This document shows positions 30,531-46,670 of a stretch of 64,000 nt of DNA, piece by piece (position 1 is the stretch's first letter; each line of letters begins with the position of its first letter). The notes below the pieces were generated by a model. It was not told the DNA's origin, did not search any database, and saw only the letters and a list, made by a program, of their open reading frames with translations. The position numbers and the translations under genes are program-made. This stretch comes from Latrodectus hesperus. Its lineage: Eukaryota; Arthropoda; Arachnida; Araneae; Theridiidae. The stretch spans positions 65,413,571 through 65,477,570 of the forward strand of contig CM075854.1 in assembly GCA_037975125.1 (NCBI GenBank), read 5' to 3'.

Positions 30531-31382
30531 ATGTAAAATTCTTTAAAATTTCAAATTTTTATTCTCTTTTCTTGGTAAAGTATCATTTTTAAGGACTATT
30601 AGAGTATATTATAGTGTAAAAGTTGTTCCCTGGGCTTATATTTTTCACTACCACAAATGAAAGAATTCATTTTTTATTACTTATTTTTATTTATATTACG
30701 CTGACTGTGATGCACTTTAAAAGTACATGGGATTATAAGCTACTTAAAAATTTACAAAATTAAATAAATATTTACCAAATAAGTAAATGGAAAAACCGCA
30801 ATGTTACCCAAATAGGTGATATACGAAACGAAATACAAATACGAAACGGGAGGATTTTCTGTTCCATTTAATTTGTAAACTATTTTTAATAAAAAAGTAA
30901 GATATTAAAAAATAATCCAGCTTATAACGCTCATAATTAATCAAATCAAACGAAATAAATGATGAAAGAAATGAATAATAATTAAAGATTTGAATGTAAG
31001 ATCCATGCAAATGATAACATTGAATGTCTTTTTTTTGGAATATTTAATTAATCTCGAGCAAAAAAATTTCCACAGTTGGTTGAAATAATTGTTATAATCA
31101 AGCTGTTAATATCGAAAAATAGTATATTTAAGCAACATATATGCGTAATACTGTTGAGGATATCAGTTAATAACAAGTGATTGATGAACTAAAATTTCAT
31201 AATTTGTATATTCAAATGTAAAGGTTATACCTGTCACTCTTCTTTTCACGTCATATCATACGATAGACAATAGACCATACTAGCATTTGAAGTGCATAGA
31301 ACTCTCAGCATGATGATCTTTGATTGAGAGAAGACCAATTGTATCCTAAAAAATAGAGTTCCGAACGTACGAGTGTTGTATT
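30531..31382. other. AT-rich non-coding stretch
   Basis: No supportable feature between the Tc1 relic and the hAT-like element. Confidence 0.5.
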
Positions 31383-31390
31383 ATCTAGAT
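31383..31390 (+). repeat. Left 8-bp target duplication of the hAT-like element
   Basis: ATCTAGAT, identical to 32199-32206. Confidence 0.85.
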
Positions 31391-32198
31391 CATAGGTTCC
31401 CAAAGTGGTCCATGTGGACCCCCAGGGGTCCATGGGAGACCACAATGGGGTCCACATAGACGTGAAAAGAAAACAGGGGTTCACAAGTTGTAAGTGGGGG
31501 TCCACGAAAAATTTTCTGGTATTCATAATAAAGAACAAAAATTTTGGCTTGGATTTACCTATCAATGTACGCAGGTAGCATCATTCACTAGGTAGGTACT
31601 CAAAAATGTTTGAGACTCAGTTCAAACACAGAATTGACTAGAACAATAGTTTATAGTATAAGTATACACCACATGTCGAGACTTTCAAAGTGCCGCCCGT
31701 GCGCCCGTTCGTCCGGGATGCTTGTTTAGACCTGCAAAGGGATGAAATCGACTTGCGCTGTGCTTGCAATCTACATTAGTATAAATACGAATGCCAAGAA
31801 CAAAACATTACTCATTTGTTTCCGTGATTTTAAAAATAAAAGTGTGACTGCGCGTGAAGAGATGTCAGTGTTTGAAGTGCCGGAAAAAATAAGTATCTGC
31901 CTATTTGTTATAAATATTTTTATTGTATATTGTAATTTATCAAACATATTATATTTGTTTTACTACTTGAGTGTAGTAGGTAGTTATGTAGTAAAAATTA
32001 AAAATACTAGAGATTATTCTAAACTTCAATAAAAAAAGAACAAAAATCCAGGGAAGATTAGACTTTAGGTATCTAGGTACTTTTTGTTTAAGTAATTTTT
32101 GTTAGTACCTAGGTATTTTTTGTTAGCAGCAGGGGGTCTACCGAAAATAGTAAAATTTTGAAAGTGGTCCACGAGAAAAAAAAGTTGGGGAACCCATG
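31391..32198. mobile_element. hAT-like element, non-autonomous, with 8-bp target duplication
   Basis: The left end reads CATAGGTTCCCAAAGTGGTC. The reverse complement of the right end reads CATGGGTTCCCCAACTTT, so both termini share the GGTTCCC-AA core of a widespread hAT terminal repeat. Subterminal GGGGTCCAC and GGTCCACG motifs occur at both ends. ATCTAGAT flanks it at 31383-31390 and 32199-32206, and 8 bp is the hAT duplication length. The 808-base interior has an open frame at 31742-32032 with no recognisable hAT dimerisation or catalytic motif, so it looks non-autonomous. The duplication is itself palindromic, which weakens it slightly as evidence. Confidence 0.85.
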
Positions 32199-32206
32199 AT
32201 CTAGAT
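32199..32206 (+). repeat. Right 8-bp target duplication of the hAT-like element
   Basis: ATCTAGAT, identical to 31383-31390. Confidence 0.85.
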
Positions 32207-34430
32207 TGATAGAATACACTGTTATCATAAGGTAATGGTGATTAGGGACCGCCATTATCTAATGATAATGCTGTACTTTACTGAGGGACGGTCTTAGATT
32301 CTATCCCAGCTATTAATGAATAATGGAAAAATAGTCTTATATTAGTTTTCTGTGCTTGAGCTTGTATTGTAGTGAGTTCTTGAGGAGCTTCAAAGTTTTT
32401 CTTTCCTTGGGACAGAATTATAGCTCTCTATCTCTGAAATTTTCTCTAGGAAGTCAATAATATGAACCAATGTCAAAAATTTTCAAATAGATTTCGAATT
32501 TTAAGTCGATTACAATTGAGCATCTAAATGATTTTTAGTTATTTTAAAATATTTCTCACTTATTCTTTTAATTTCTCTTAATTAGCTATGCAAAATTAAA
32601 ATATGAAATATTATCATATTCTTCAAACTTAGTATATACATACATAAAATACTGATATATAAAATTAGTACAAATTCATAAAGTGTGGATATATAAAATA
32701 AATACATAAATGCAAATAATCCACACTGTTTTTATCATTTCAAGTAACGAAATTCTTTTTTAAACACATATTTATTCCTTTTCTCGTCATAAAGTGAGAC
32801 AGAGGCTGAATACAAATACAAACGCATTCCCTACACAGACAGATAATAGTTAAGATTAATAAACCTTTTCAAAAAGCGATTGATCTTACATCATATATGA
32901 GATGATAGATCTTACATCATATCATGCTTGTTGCGTCTCGGGGATTTTACTTCGTCACCAGAAACAGTAATTTTCTAAAACTAGTTTTTAAATCATTATT
33001 TGACGTTTATTGAGAAAGTTGAAAATTTGTTACAACTATTTGAAATTTCTATAATATACAATGAACTGAAACTTTTAAATTTTAATATTAGAGTAAAAGC
33101 AAAAATGTCATCTTTTGCACGATTTGTATTTTTTAATTATCTATCCCTAGAAATTTTTTCTTCAATAAAATTAATAAAGGATACTATTTATAACTTATTT
33201 GAAGATTTATGAAAATTTATCGAAGATTTATGGAAAGAAATAAGAAAGATCTATAGCAACATCTCTATTGATCTTTCTTAATTTGTTGTTTTGTGTATTT
33301 CTTTTGTTGGTAAACCGGTTAATTTCGAGTAAGATAAAAATTAATTTATTTATAATGTTAGTTTTATTAGAACCTATTTAAAATATAATATAATGTTCTA
33401 TGGTATACGCACAATTTAGTAGCACAAAATTTATTGCAAAATGTCATCATGAAGTTCACATCTAGTGGTTATAAGAAGATTTTTCAAAACTAATGTGCAA
33501 AATTAACGCCAAGGAAAAAACTCCTAACAGCCTTAATTACTCATCCTTATACATCTGTGCACAAAAAACAGAAAAGTAATTTTCATTTACATTGTTTAAC
33601 AATAGTATGATTGGATCATCAATATTTTACTGTAAATTAGTGGTCTTACCACTGAGGTTTTCTGAAGACTTCTTAAACATATGTCCTTAACATATATCTT
33701 TAAATAGTGTACTGCACGAAGCTGCAACAGTGCTTTTTTAGAACATTTAGTGCGCAATGCATTCTGCAATGGTTTTTAAAGGTAGTGTCCCGTATTCATG
33801 CATTTGAACAAGCTCAAAAATTAATAAACACCAAACCATGCCAAAGTCTCAATATGATTTAAAAATGTTGTATTCTACTCCTGTTCTTTAAACAAATCTT
33901 TAATCTTCACTCTAAAGATCATCTTATATTTAATACACGGAAAACTTAAAAATATATCTCAAAATGTTAAAACAGACAAGTTACCAGCATATAAATGAAA
34001 AGTACTATCTTTACATTGCATCTTGCCTTCATAGCGTCTTTCTACTGAGATCTTTGTCATGGAGAGGCTATGTTGCCATATTTCAAGAGAAAAACCAAAA
34101 AGAATTCAAAGAATTCATCCTTTCAACTAATACAAACTTGAAATGCATAATTCATGTATCTAACCTCTAAGCTTTCCCTATGGACGATGTTTCGAATCAT
34201 TAGGTAAACCCCAATCTGAAAACAATTTATATTAGATATTGCTTAAACTTTCCTACAAGACCCTTACTAACAACTGAGAATTATTCAATTTATTAAGGAC
34301 TAATAACCCTATGTTTTCCAGAAAGAATTTATTGTTAGTTGCCAGTATTCATATATCAAAAATAAAGGAATCCCGAAAAATCTTTATTGCCATCCAAACG
34401 GAGACGTTCATGCAGATAGAAAAGAACTAC
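32207..34430. other. AT-rich stretch with a moderately complex segment
   Basis: Bases 33400-34400 are less AT-rich and hold a 68-codon open frame at 33964-34170 that I do not recognise. Nothing supports a gene. GATCTTACATCATAT is directly repeated near 32883 and 32908. Confidence 0.4.
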
Positions 34431-34439
34431 AATATTCTT

Positions 34440-34560
34440 CTCTCGAAACTCAACAGTGGCTGAGATTCAACTTACGTACTTTGACTTTGAAGAATACTGT
34501 ACTATTTCAGTCTGACAGTGAGCTCAAAATATTTCACATGGAGTATGCATGAAGGATAAA
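34440..34560 (-). repeat. Possible fragment of a tRNA-like SINE (family 4)
   Basis: CTCAACAGTGGCTGAGATTCAAC at about 34448-34470 corresponds on the minus strand to a B-box-like stretch followed by CAGCCACTGTTGAG. The same junction occurs near 46600 and in degenerate form near 45970 and 40130. The match is short. Confidence 0.35.
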
Positions 34561-39239
<4,679 letters not shown>

Positions 39240-39265
39240 GAATAGCAAATTTTTAAGAGTAAAGC

Positions 39266-39969
39266 TTGTTGCTTGTTGCTATAACTCATGCCATTGAAAA
39301 ATTAAGAAGCATCCATGTTCAAAAAACTGTTTTCCTTGTTGATTCACAAGCTATTATTCTTTCGCTTACTAATCTAAATTATAATAATAATGCACTAGTC
39401 CACTCTTGCAGAATGAAGTTACACGAACTCATTGAAATCAAGGACCGCGTTGCTCTTCAATGGATCCCGAGCCATTGCGATGTTTTTAGAAATGAAGAGG
39501 CAAACTGACTTGCGAAAGCTGGTTCCCTTATGAACCAGCCAAATCCTCTTTGCCTTTGCGTAACATCAAAAGTGTATAATCCTTAGTAAAATAAAGTATG
39601 ACAGAGTTTCCCTTTATGCAGATGCGGCTATAGACAGGCAATGGAAAACTCTACTTGATGGGAACAATAAAATCCTTGGTTCTTTACCACGAACAGTTGG
39701 TGTCACTTGTTTCCGGGTGACAACTGGACATGACAATCTACAAAGGCATCTGCATCGAATAGATGTAATGGACTCTGCTCGTTGTCAACTCTCCAATCAT
39801 GATGATATGTATGCTGCTCACCTCAGTAACTGCCTTGAAGTTTTAAAGTTTATGATTGACAACTCTTTTTATTAGAACTTTATTCTTGTTTTTATACTTG
39901 TTCATCATTTTATTGGGCTCCTCGTCGATTAATGGCAGAGATGCCAGGTACAAGCATAGGATAAAAAAA
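39266..39969 (+). pseudogene. LINE (non-LTR retrotransposon) RNase H and 3' end
   Basis: The plus strand reads AITHAIEKLRSIHV, FLVDSQAIILSL (third acidic position of RNase H) and LQWIPSHCDVFRNEEAN. The last acidic residue is Asn where the family has Asp, and a TGA follows directly before LAKAGS. A later part reads RQWKTLLDG, LPRTVGVTCFRVTTGHDNLQ and ARCQLSNHDDMYAAHL. This is the zinc-knuckle-like C-terminus, ending at TAG 39873-39875. The 3' untranslated part contains GGGCTCCTCG and ends in an A-rich tail near 39963. Reverse transcriptase and the first RNase H residues are missing. It is a 5'-truncated, dead copy of a RNase H-bearing LINE (I/Jockey group). Confidence 0.82.
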
Positions 39970-41087
39970 ATATCCATAGCATTTTATAAACATTTCATAG
40001 ATAATAGTCTTATATACAGGCCATAAATGAGGAATGCGAAACAATTCTCGTACACATACTTTGACGTTCTTGCATGCACAAATTAGAGATTCATCATATA
40101 TCGAATATTGTACAACAATGGCTAGAACCGAACCTGTTCAGTCCCACAACAAGCTTAGGATGAAACTTTAATGGAATAAATTTATTAAGATCTCATAAAA
40201 CTTACTAGGTAATACATATTTTATTTTTACATCCCTATAATAAGTTTTTACTGTAATTTTTCAAGAATGTTTTATATTTAGTTGTTACGCATTATTTTTT
40301 TTAATTTTTCTCTTTAAAATTTTATCTATATACTCTCTGAAATTACAAATACTATTTAATTAAAATATATCTACTATCACAGCATACCGCAGACTCCGTT
40401 AGCATTAAGAAATTTGATCAATTCTTCTAATAAAAGCATAATGCATTTATACACATTGCAAATACGAAAAGATTTTTACAACTATTACTGACATTCTAAA
40501 AATAAATAAAGATAAATTACCTATTTTATAAGAGACTGTCGTAATATTTTTTTAATTTAATTAAGAAAGAATCGACAAGCTAGCTACACAATAAATATGC
40601 ATTTTACAAAATAACATTCGAATTCCATTTGCATCCACAAATATAAAAAATTTGAATTCGGTCCACATTAAATTATGAATATTATCTTAAATACTGATGT
40701 TTTACTTTATTAATAGGCTTTAGATAAAAAAGCCGATATATAAATTACATTATCAATATTTATAGTTATAACTACTGAATATTTTAATTTGTTTTTCCAG
40801 TTTTTCTTTCGTTATAGAATTATAAATTAATTTAGCAGTAGCATGGGAAATCTTATTACATAAGCAAAACATTATGACCATTATTAATTTAAAAAAAATG
40901 TACTGAAAATGCTTAGTAATTATTTCTTTCATAAATTCTAATATTAATTAATTAGTTGCATAATTTATTTTAAATTATAAATTTTAAATTAAGTCATTAA
41001 CTTATTGTTTCTTCATAAAAATGTAATTGAATTCATGAATTCTTAAATTTGTAAGCAGAAACATTCTTGTTAAAAAAAGTAGTAACG
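39970..41087. other. AT-rich stretch with a possible SINE relic
   Basis: At about 40120-40165 the minus strand contains GGTTCGGTTCTAGCCATTGT, resembling the B-box and junction of SINE family 4. The support is weak. The rest is AT-rich and featureless. Confidence 0.35.
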
Positions 41088-41190
41088 CTATTGTTTCACT
41101 CTTTTTAGTACGTTTTTACTTTACTCTTTTTAGTAATTTTTTTTACTTTACTTTTTTTAGTACTTTACTTTTTTCTAACTGAAACAATAG
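41088..41190. repeat. T-rich tandem repeat bounded by 11-bp inverted repeats
   Basis: CTATTGTTTCA (41088-41098) and TGAAACAATAG (41180-41190) bound three to four copies of a TTTACTCTTTTTAGTA-like unit. TTCTCAAACTTTGG immediately to the right resembles a hAT end, so a small non-autonomous element remnant is possible. Confidence 0.5.
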
Positions 41191-41517
41191 TTCTCAAACT
41201 TTGGTTTCCAGACACCAGAGAATACGTTATGATTTCACAAGAATCAGCACTAATATTTTTTTCATTTTAAAAGATAGTTTTTTTAATTATAATTAAAGTT
41301 AATATATAGCTTAATAATAATCTTAATTTAGTATTTAACAAATTCATTAATACTCTAATCAAAAGATCATTTTAAAATGACTATATTAAGATTATTTATT
41401 AAATTAATCATAATTAGCACTCTTTAAAATAAAGCTACAGAACAGATATTGCTCACAAAATTTTTTCATCTAATTTTTAAAATTTAATGCTAGTAAAAAA
41501 TACAACGGCACAAAATA

Positions 41518-42925
41518 CACTACTGGCCATTAAAATTGCTACACCAGGAAAGCGGCACACCACACACGTGAAATTTGCATGACAGGTAGAACTTGCTGTG
41601 ATATGCAAATGATTAGATTTTCAGCGCATTCATACACAGCAGGCGACAGTAGCGAATTCTACAATGTGTATAAAACCAGAGATTTGACAGCAGTTTTCTC
41701 ATATTCAATTTCCGTTTCAACGTTGTTTTCGGCAAAGAAAGTTGTTGTAATGCCTCGTGTAAGAAGAAGAAATGCCTATCAGCACGTGGCTGACTTTGAT
41801 CGAAGAAGGATTATAGCCTACCGAGATAGCGGTTTATCGGACCGCAATATTGCTGCTCGCGTCGTTCGAGACCCCCATGACTGTTAGCAGAATATGGAAT
41901 CGATGGGTTCAGGACAATCATACGGAACGTCATGCAGGATCTCAGCGACCCCCATCACTAACAGCAGAGAAGACAGACATCTTATCCGCGTGGTCACAAG
42001 GGATCGTACAGCCACGTCACGAACCCTGAGTCGAAAAATGGAGTCATTTGCAAGGCAACAAGTTTCTGCTCGAAAAATTCGACGACGTTTGCAGCAGCAT
42101 GGATTGTCTGCACGGCAACTATGGCTTCGGCTACCATTGACGCTGCGTCACAGACAGGAGCGCATTCAATGGTGTGATCAGCGACGAACCTGGACGCGGG
42201 AATGGCATCACGTCATCTTTACAGATGAATCTCGGTTCTGTATACAGGACCATGATGGCCGCATCCGTGTTTGAAGGCATCGCGGAGAACGTGCATTGCC
42301 AGCTTGCATTGGACATCGCCATACTGGCCCATCTGCTGGAGTGATGGTATGGGGTGCCATTGGATACACGTCTCGATCACCTCTTGTTTGGATTACCGGC
42401 ACTTTGAACAGCAACCGTTACATTTCCGAATTGTTAAGGCCCGTGGCTCTGCCCTATCTTCGAGGCCTCCCTAATGCTTTGTTTCAACAGGATAATGCAC
42501 GACCGCATGTTGCTCGTACTGTTCTGAACTTCCTCGATACAGAACAGGTTCGACTGTTACCCTGGCCAGCATGTTCTCCTGATCTGTCACCAATTGAGAA
42601 CGTGTAGTCAATGGTTGCCGAGCGATTGGTACGCCATCACTCACCATCCACTACTGTCGATGAACTTTGGCATAGTGTTGAAGCTGCATGGACTGAGATC
42701 CCCGTACATGCCATACAATCTCTGTTTGACTCCATGTCTAGGCGGATAAATGCTGTTATTGCAGCCAGAGGTGACTGCTCTGGGTACTGATTTTTCAAGA
42801 TCTATACATCCTAATATCCTGTAAATATAATCACTTGTTCTTTCCACTATAATGTATGTGTCCAATAAATATCGTTCTGTTATTTGCATTCCTTCATGGT
42901 GTAACAATTTTAATGGCCAGTACTG
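41518..42925 (+). mobile_element. Tc1-like transposon, nearly complete, with both terminal repeats
   Basis: Left end CACTACTGGCCATTAAAATT and the reverse complement of the right end CAGTACTGGCCATTAAAATT match at 19 of 20 positions. The similarity continues through TG(C/T)TACACCA. The element is flanked by TA (41516-41517 and 42926-42927), the Tc1/mariner target duplication. Its 1408-base length fits an intact Tc1 element. One ORF region at 41750-42790 encodes the transposase. The lesions there make this copy non-autonomous, but the ends look able to be mobilised. Confidence 0.95.
41750..42790 (+). pseudogene. Tc1-like DD34E transposase with two frameshifts and two stops
   Basis: The protein begins MPRVRRRNAYQHVADFDRRR with a helix-turn-helix. 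It has QVSARKIRRRLQQHGLSARQ as its second DNA-binding part, then the catalytic core: IFTDESRF (first Asp), FQQDNARPHV (second Asp) and SPDLSPIENV (Glu). Exactly 34 residues separate the second Asp from the Glu. A frameshift near 41870-41878 (ACCCCCAT) throws translation into a TAG at 41885-41887. A second one near 41948-41955 (also ACCCCCAT) restores the frame. TGA at 42272-42274 and TAG at 42605-42607 each stand where the family has Trp. The final stop is TGA 42788-42790, and total length is about 346 codons, as usual. Other frames here are shadows. Confidence 0.95.
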
Positions 42926-42927
42926 TA

Positions 42928-45255
42928 TATAAAGATTTTGAATTCACGAAGGAAAAAAATATTTATTCTGAAAAACATTTAAAAATTTGATCAGCAATGC
43001 TGAACTCTAGTGATGAGTAAGCAAGTTTATCACCCCAAAAACACTATTTTTAGAACTTCCAAACAGCTTCCATTCATTTTTCGCATCATAATGATAACAG
43101 TAATCAATCTAAAGCATAAGTAAAGTAAATTATATGTATGCAATTGTTCAAAAAAACACTTTAAACTTATTTTTCATTTTAAATTGTTCATAATGATACC
43201 AATTCAAGCTGACTTGATGTAGTATCACATTAGAACTATCCTATTTATTGTTAGAGAATTTTAAACATATACATTATTATATATTAATATTTAAATTTTG
43301 AGATTTGTATCATGAAAATCGTTATGAAATTAGCGATACTACAAAACTGAAAAGGGTAATTTTTAAATCACCATGTATATTCAAAAATTCCTGGTATTCA
43401 AATATTTAAAATATAATTAAGATAAAAAAAACATTTTTTTCGCAACAAAAATGTATTATTTCACTAATTATGTATATAATAGCAAAATTGTTCTTTTTAT
43501 AAGTAAAAACAAGTATAAAGTAAAACACTGATCATTTTTCTTTTAAAATTATTTTACTTAATGCAATTGGAAAATGTAATATTTTTTGTGAAGTTTTGAA
43601 TACGTTTTTTGAATTTATTAATACAGTACAAGCGTTTGAGATTAATAATTGAGGGTACACCAGGACTCATCTCTGTGAAGAAAACAGATTTACCTAAGAC
43701 CTAACACTTAGAACTTACCTAGAATCTAAGAAACCCGTTTTCTTATCTATACCACTGTAGTACCCTGTGCAGTTGAGAAAGTGAGATGAATAAATCTCAT
43801 TTTCTTGTATTAAATCCATGGTTGCAAAGGTATCTAGGCCCAGAAAAGCAGGTATTCCTTTTTTGCTGCATTCCTTTCATTGCTCATTCGTTTTCCGGTT
43901 TAGGCGAAATGATTTGCAATAAGTTACGAAACAGTAATAACAAAACGTTATCAGCAGGCCAAATCAGACAGAGGCTGTTGTAATGTGTAATCGACATGGA
44001 ACTTACTTTCTACAGGCCGAATTTTATATTTCCGCCTGATATTAATGTAAAGAGTTAGTTAAATTTAAGGCTTTTAGCTTACAATAAGACTCTCTGTTTT
44101 TATCTAACCAAATAATCTACATCTTAATATCTAAGTGAAGAACTTCTGAAGACATAACTATCAATAACATAACAACAAAAGTTAAGATCAATATGTAAAA
44201 GTTCAATAATAATAAATTTTACACAAATACCTCGTTCAAATCAAGATTTCTTTTTCATACTGTTGAATAATTATTCCATAAAAAATTTGTAAGATTTAAT
44301 AACTTGATTAAATTCTGTTTAGAGATCTAACCATTGATTTCTTGCTCTAATGAAACTAATTCCTCATTTTGAAGGTGCAGTTGAATTAATCATAAATTTT
44401 GTAACATATAGAATACGCATAGAATTACAATCAAGAAAATTTGCCAAATGAAAGTCTGGTGCAGGAAATGCCTCATTAGGAATTTTGAGAACAGATATAA
44501 AACCTCTGATTAACAGAGTACTCATTTTATACATTTTAATGACATCAAAAGAGAAGAAACCTAATAATCCAAAGAATTTTATATCATAGATGCGTGCAAT
44601 CAAAGCTACTCAAGCATTTTACATGAAATCATTAAATTTTGATATCAGAATTAAAAGTAACTTGTTTGCTAAATTTATTAGTAATTCCCATTTTTATAAA
44701 AAAAAGCATTACTTTTCTTAAGTAACTATCATAGTTCAGTTATACTTAAACATCAATTTAATGTTTCTATTAATGGATAAATGTAAAAAATTTTTAAGGC
44801 AAATTTCGTAAAGCGATGTTGTTATGCGTATAAATAATATGCTTATTCTGTTACTTTTCCGTATTTTAGCCCAAAACTGGATGGAGAACAGCTGAACGGA
44901 TTGGAAGGAATCTTATTTCGGGATACTGATCTCAGGCAAACTTAAAACATACGCTGTATTTCATTCAATAATTTTGATTATATCGCTGGCAATTGACTTA
45001 AAATGTGATTAATAATAAATGCTGTTTTGAACTCACTATAAAGCTATAGATATAATTAGCTTAAGCGACGTAGGGCACTTCGTGTTCCTTCTCAGCTTAA
45101 GCCCAAGCCTAAGAACTTAGACTACTCATCACGTAGCTATGCAAATAGCAGCTTCAACCTGTTTTAATGGATTCCTGTCAACAGACAGTTCTTGATATTT
45201 GAGCTCCTATTCTATATTTTATTTTCAGAGCGTTGTTCTCTTTAAAGTCATAAAC
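42928..45255. other. Mostly AT-rich; one more complex segment
   Basis: Bases 43620-44050 and 44870-45240 are less AT-rich. An ATG-started frame of 65 codons at 43786-43983 has no recognisable content. No gene can be supported. Confidence 0.4.
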
Positions 45256-45303
45256 TGTAATCCTATGTATTTTTGTACTTTTGTAATCCTATGTATTTTT
45301 GTA
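45256..45303. repeat. Tandem duplication at the 5' end of a SINE
   Basis: The 22-base sequence at 45256-45277 is repeated identically at 45282-45303, period 26. It abuts the SINE family 3 copy. Confidence 0.92.
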
Positions 45304-45610
45304 TCCAATCCCAAAATTGAGGCCACGGGGCCAAGTAAGTGAGGGAGTCCTTTTCACTGTCGGAAGGAAATGAGTTTGCATCCCGGCTTAATCGATGATC
45401 CTTTGTGTTCACTAAAGACGACTGGGGGACGTTAAAACTGGGTGTGGTCGCAATGTCCTCCCAGTGAAATGACACCTCTATGAGTGGCAGGCCAAATATT
45501 GGGAGTTTTCTGCTTGGTCCCTGTTTCAAAATCACGAAGACTCCACCCGGCTGCTTCTATCTAACTGGTAGAGCCCAACTCAGGGCAGGGAAGCATACTG
45601 GTGCAACAAC
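45282..45610 (+). mobile_element. SINE family 3 (tRNA-like head, CAACAAC tail), plus-strand copy
   Basis: This copy matches the reverse complement of 49799-50129 along its length. Shared landmarks are ATTGAGGCCACGGGGCC, GAGGGAGTC, TCGGAAGGAA, GCAATGTCCTCC, TTCAAAATCACGAAGACTCC and GCTTCTATC(C/T)AACTGGTA. It ends in GGTGCAACAACACC. The GGGCC...AGTGAGGGAG and GTTTGCATCCCGG stretches are in the positions of degenerate A- and B-boxes. It does not encode protein; the open frames in it are accidental. No target-site duplication was resolved for this copy. Confidence 0.85.
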
Positions 45611-45724
45611 ACCATTACGGAATTTTTCCAGTTTCGAGTACGGAAGAGTAGGGTTCCTTACTTTTTTTTAATTTATCATCTATGCAATACTGCTAGAAGT
45701 AGAGAAAAAATATGTACGATATCT

Positions 45725-46025
45725 GATCAACCTTCTTTTCAAGAGTGTAATTGATTTTCACACACTGTGTGGGAAAGCCTAATCGCCGAATGTCGCTGTC
45801 AGGTATCTTAATATCCACCACTTAAACTACCAGCCGGGTGTCATAGATAATGGACCATATTCATATGTCACAACGAAAGTAAATAGAAAAACGCTCAATC
45901 ATCCATTCCAACAAAAGTGCATGTAGAAGGCAATATCCATCTTCCGTTGTTCAACAGAGGCTGGTGTTCAACCGAGATTTTGTGCTCCAAAGAGCGGTGC
46001 CCATCCACAAGGCACAGTAAGCGAG
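45725..46025 (-). mobile_element. tRNA-like SINE relic (family 4)
   Basis: On the minus strand GGAGCACAAAATCTCGGTTG and CACCAGCCTCTGTTGAACAAC (about 46005-45950) resemble a degenerate B-box region and junction. A roughly 200-base body follows (CACCCGGCTGGTAGTTTAAG; GACATTCGGCGATTAGG). The fragment at 46570-46670 shares the head. The boundaries are approximate because no duplication was found. Confidence 0.5.
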
Positions 46026-46212
46026 TTTTCTCATCCTTAATTTTAAAAAAATTTCACTAACAGAAAAAGTAATAACAAAATATTGAAAAATGAGATTTTG
46101 TGTCATCATTTAATGTGCCTCTTTAAGTTGGCCAGGTTATATGTAAGAATAATAAATTGTCAATAAAAAATTCACATCTATAAATTTCAATAGACAATAA
46201 CTAAATAAAAAA

Positions 46213-46216
<4 letters not shown>

Positions 46217-46282
<66 letters not shown>
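46217..46282. repeat. (TA)n microsatellite
   Basis: About 66 bases of TA. Confidence 0.97.
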
Positions 46283-46286
<4 letters not shown>

Positions 46287-46569
46287 GTATAAAATTTGCT
46301 TTTTAAATCATAACTTTTAGGGTCAGTATGATACCTGGTTTCAGGTCCCTTCGAAATAAGATTCTTAAATATAGCATAGAATCAACAAAAATTTTATTTC
46401 CACTCAAGCAAGTGAAATTATAACGTATATATTATTTGCAAACTTAAATGTTTTAATATTTGATAAATGATGTTTAAATATAAGGATAATTGATGTTTTT
46501 AATGTTCATGTATGATGTTTAAATAACCATAAAACTCCATCTCGTAGGCTAATTCTATCAGGATCCATT

Positions 46570-46670
46570 TTTAACAACATCCATATCCTGTTGTTCCACA
46601 GTGGCTGGGATCAAACCCCGTACCTTATGCTCCGAAAAGCAATTGTCATACAATTATCTCAATAGGAATT
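46570..46670 (-). mobile_element. SINE family 4 head fragment
   Basis: The minus strand carries GGGGTTTGATCCCAGCC, a good tRNA B-box, followed by ACTGTGGAACAACAGGATAT. It aligns with the degenerate copy at 45.9-46.0 kb. The upstream part (TTTTCGGAGCATAAGG) corresponds as well. The body is missing. Confidence 0.55.

Noticed and set aside
31742..32032. 96-codon frame inside the hAT-like element
   Set aside because: No transposase motif and low-complexity hydrophobic content. It is probably chance openness in a non-autonomous element.
33964..34170. 68-codon frame in a moderately complex segment
   Set aside because: ATG-started, but without recognisable motifs, splice context or conservation evidence.
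43786..43983. 65-codon ATG-started frame
   Set aside because: Nothing recognisable; length is within what is expected by chance in 64 kb.
44364..44603. 79-codon minus-strand frame
   Set aside because: No ATG-supported start with splice context and no family resemblance.
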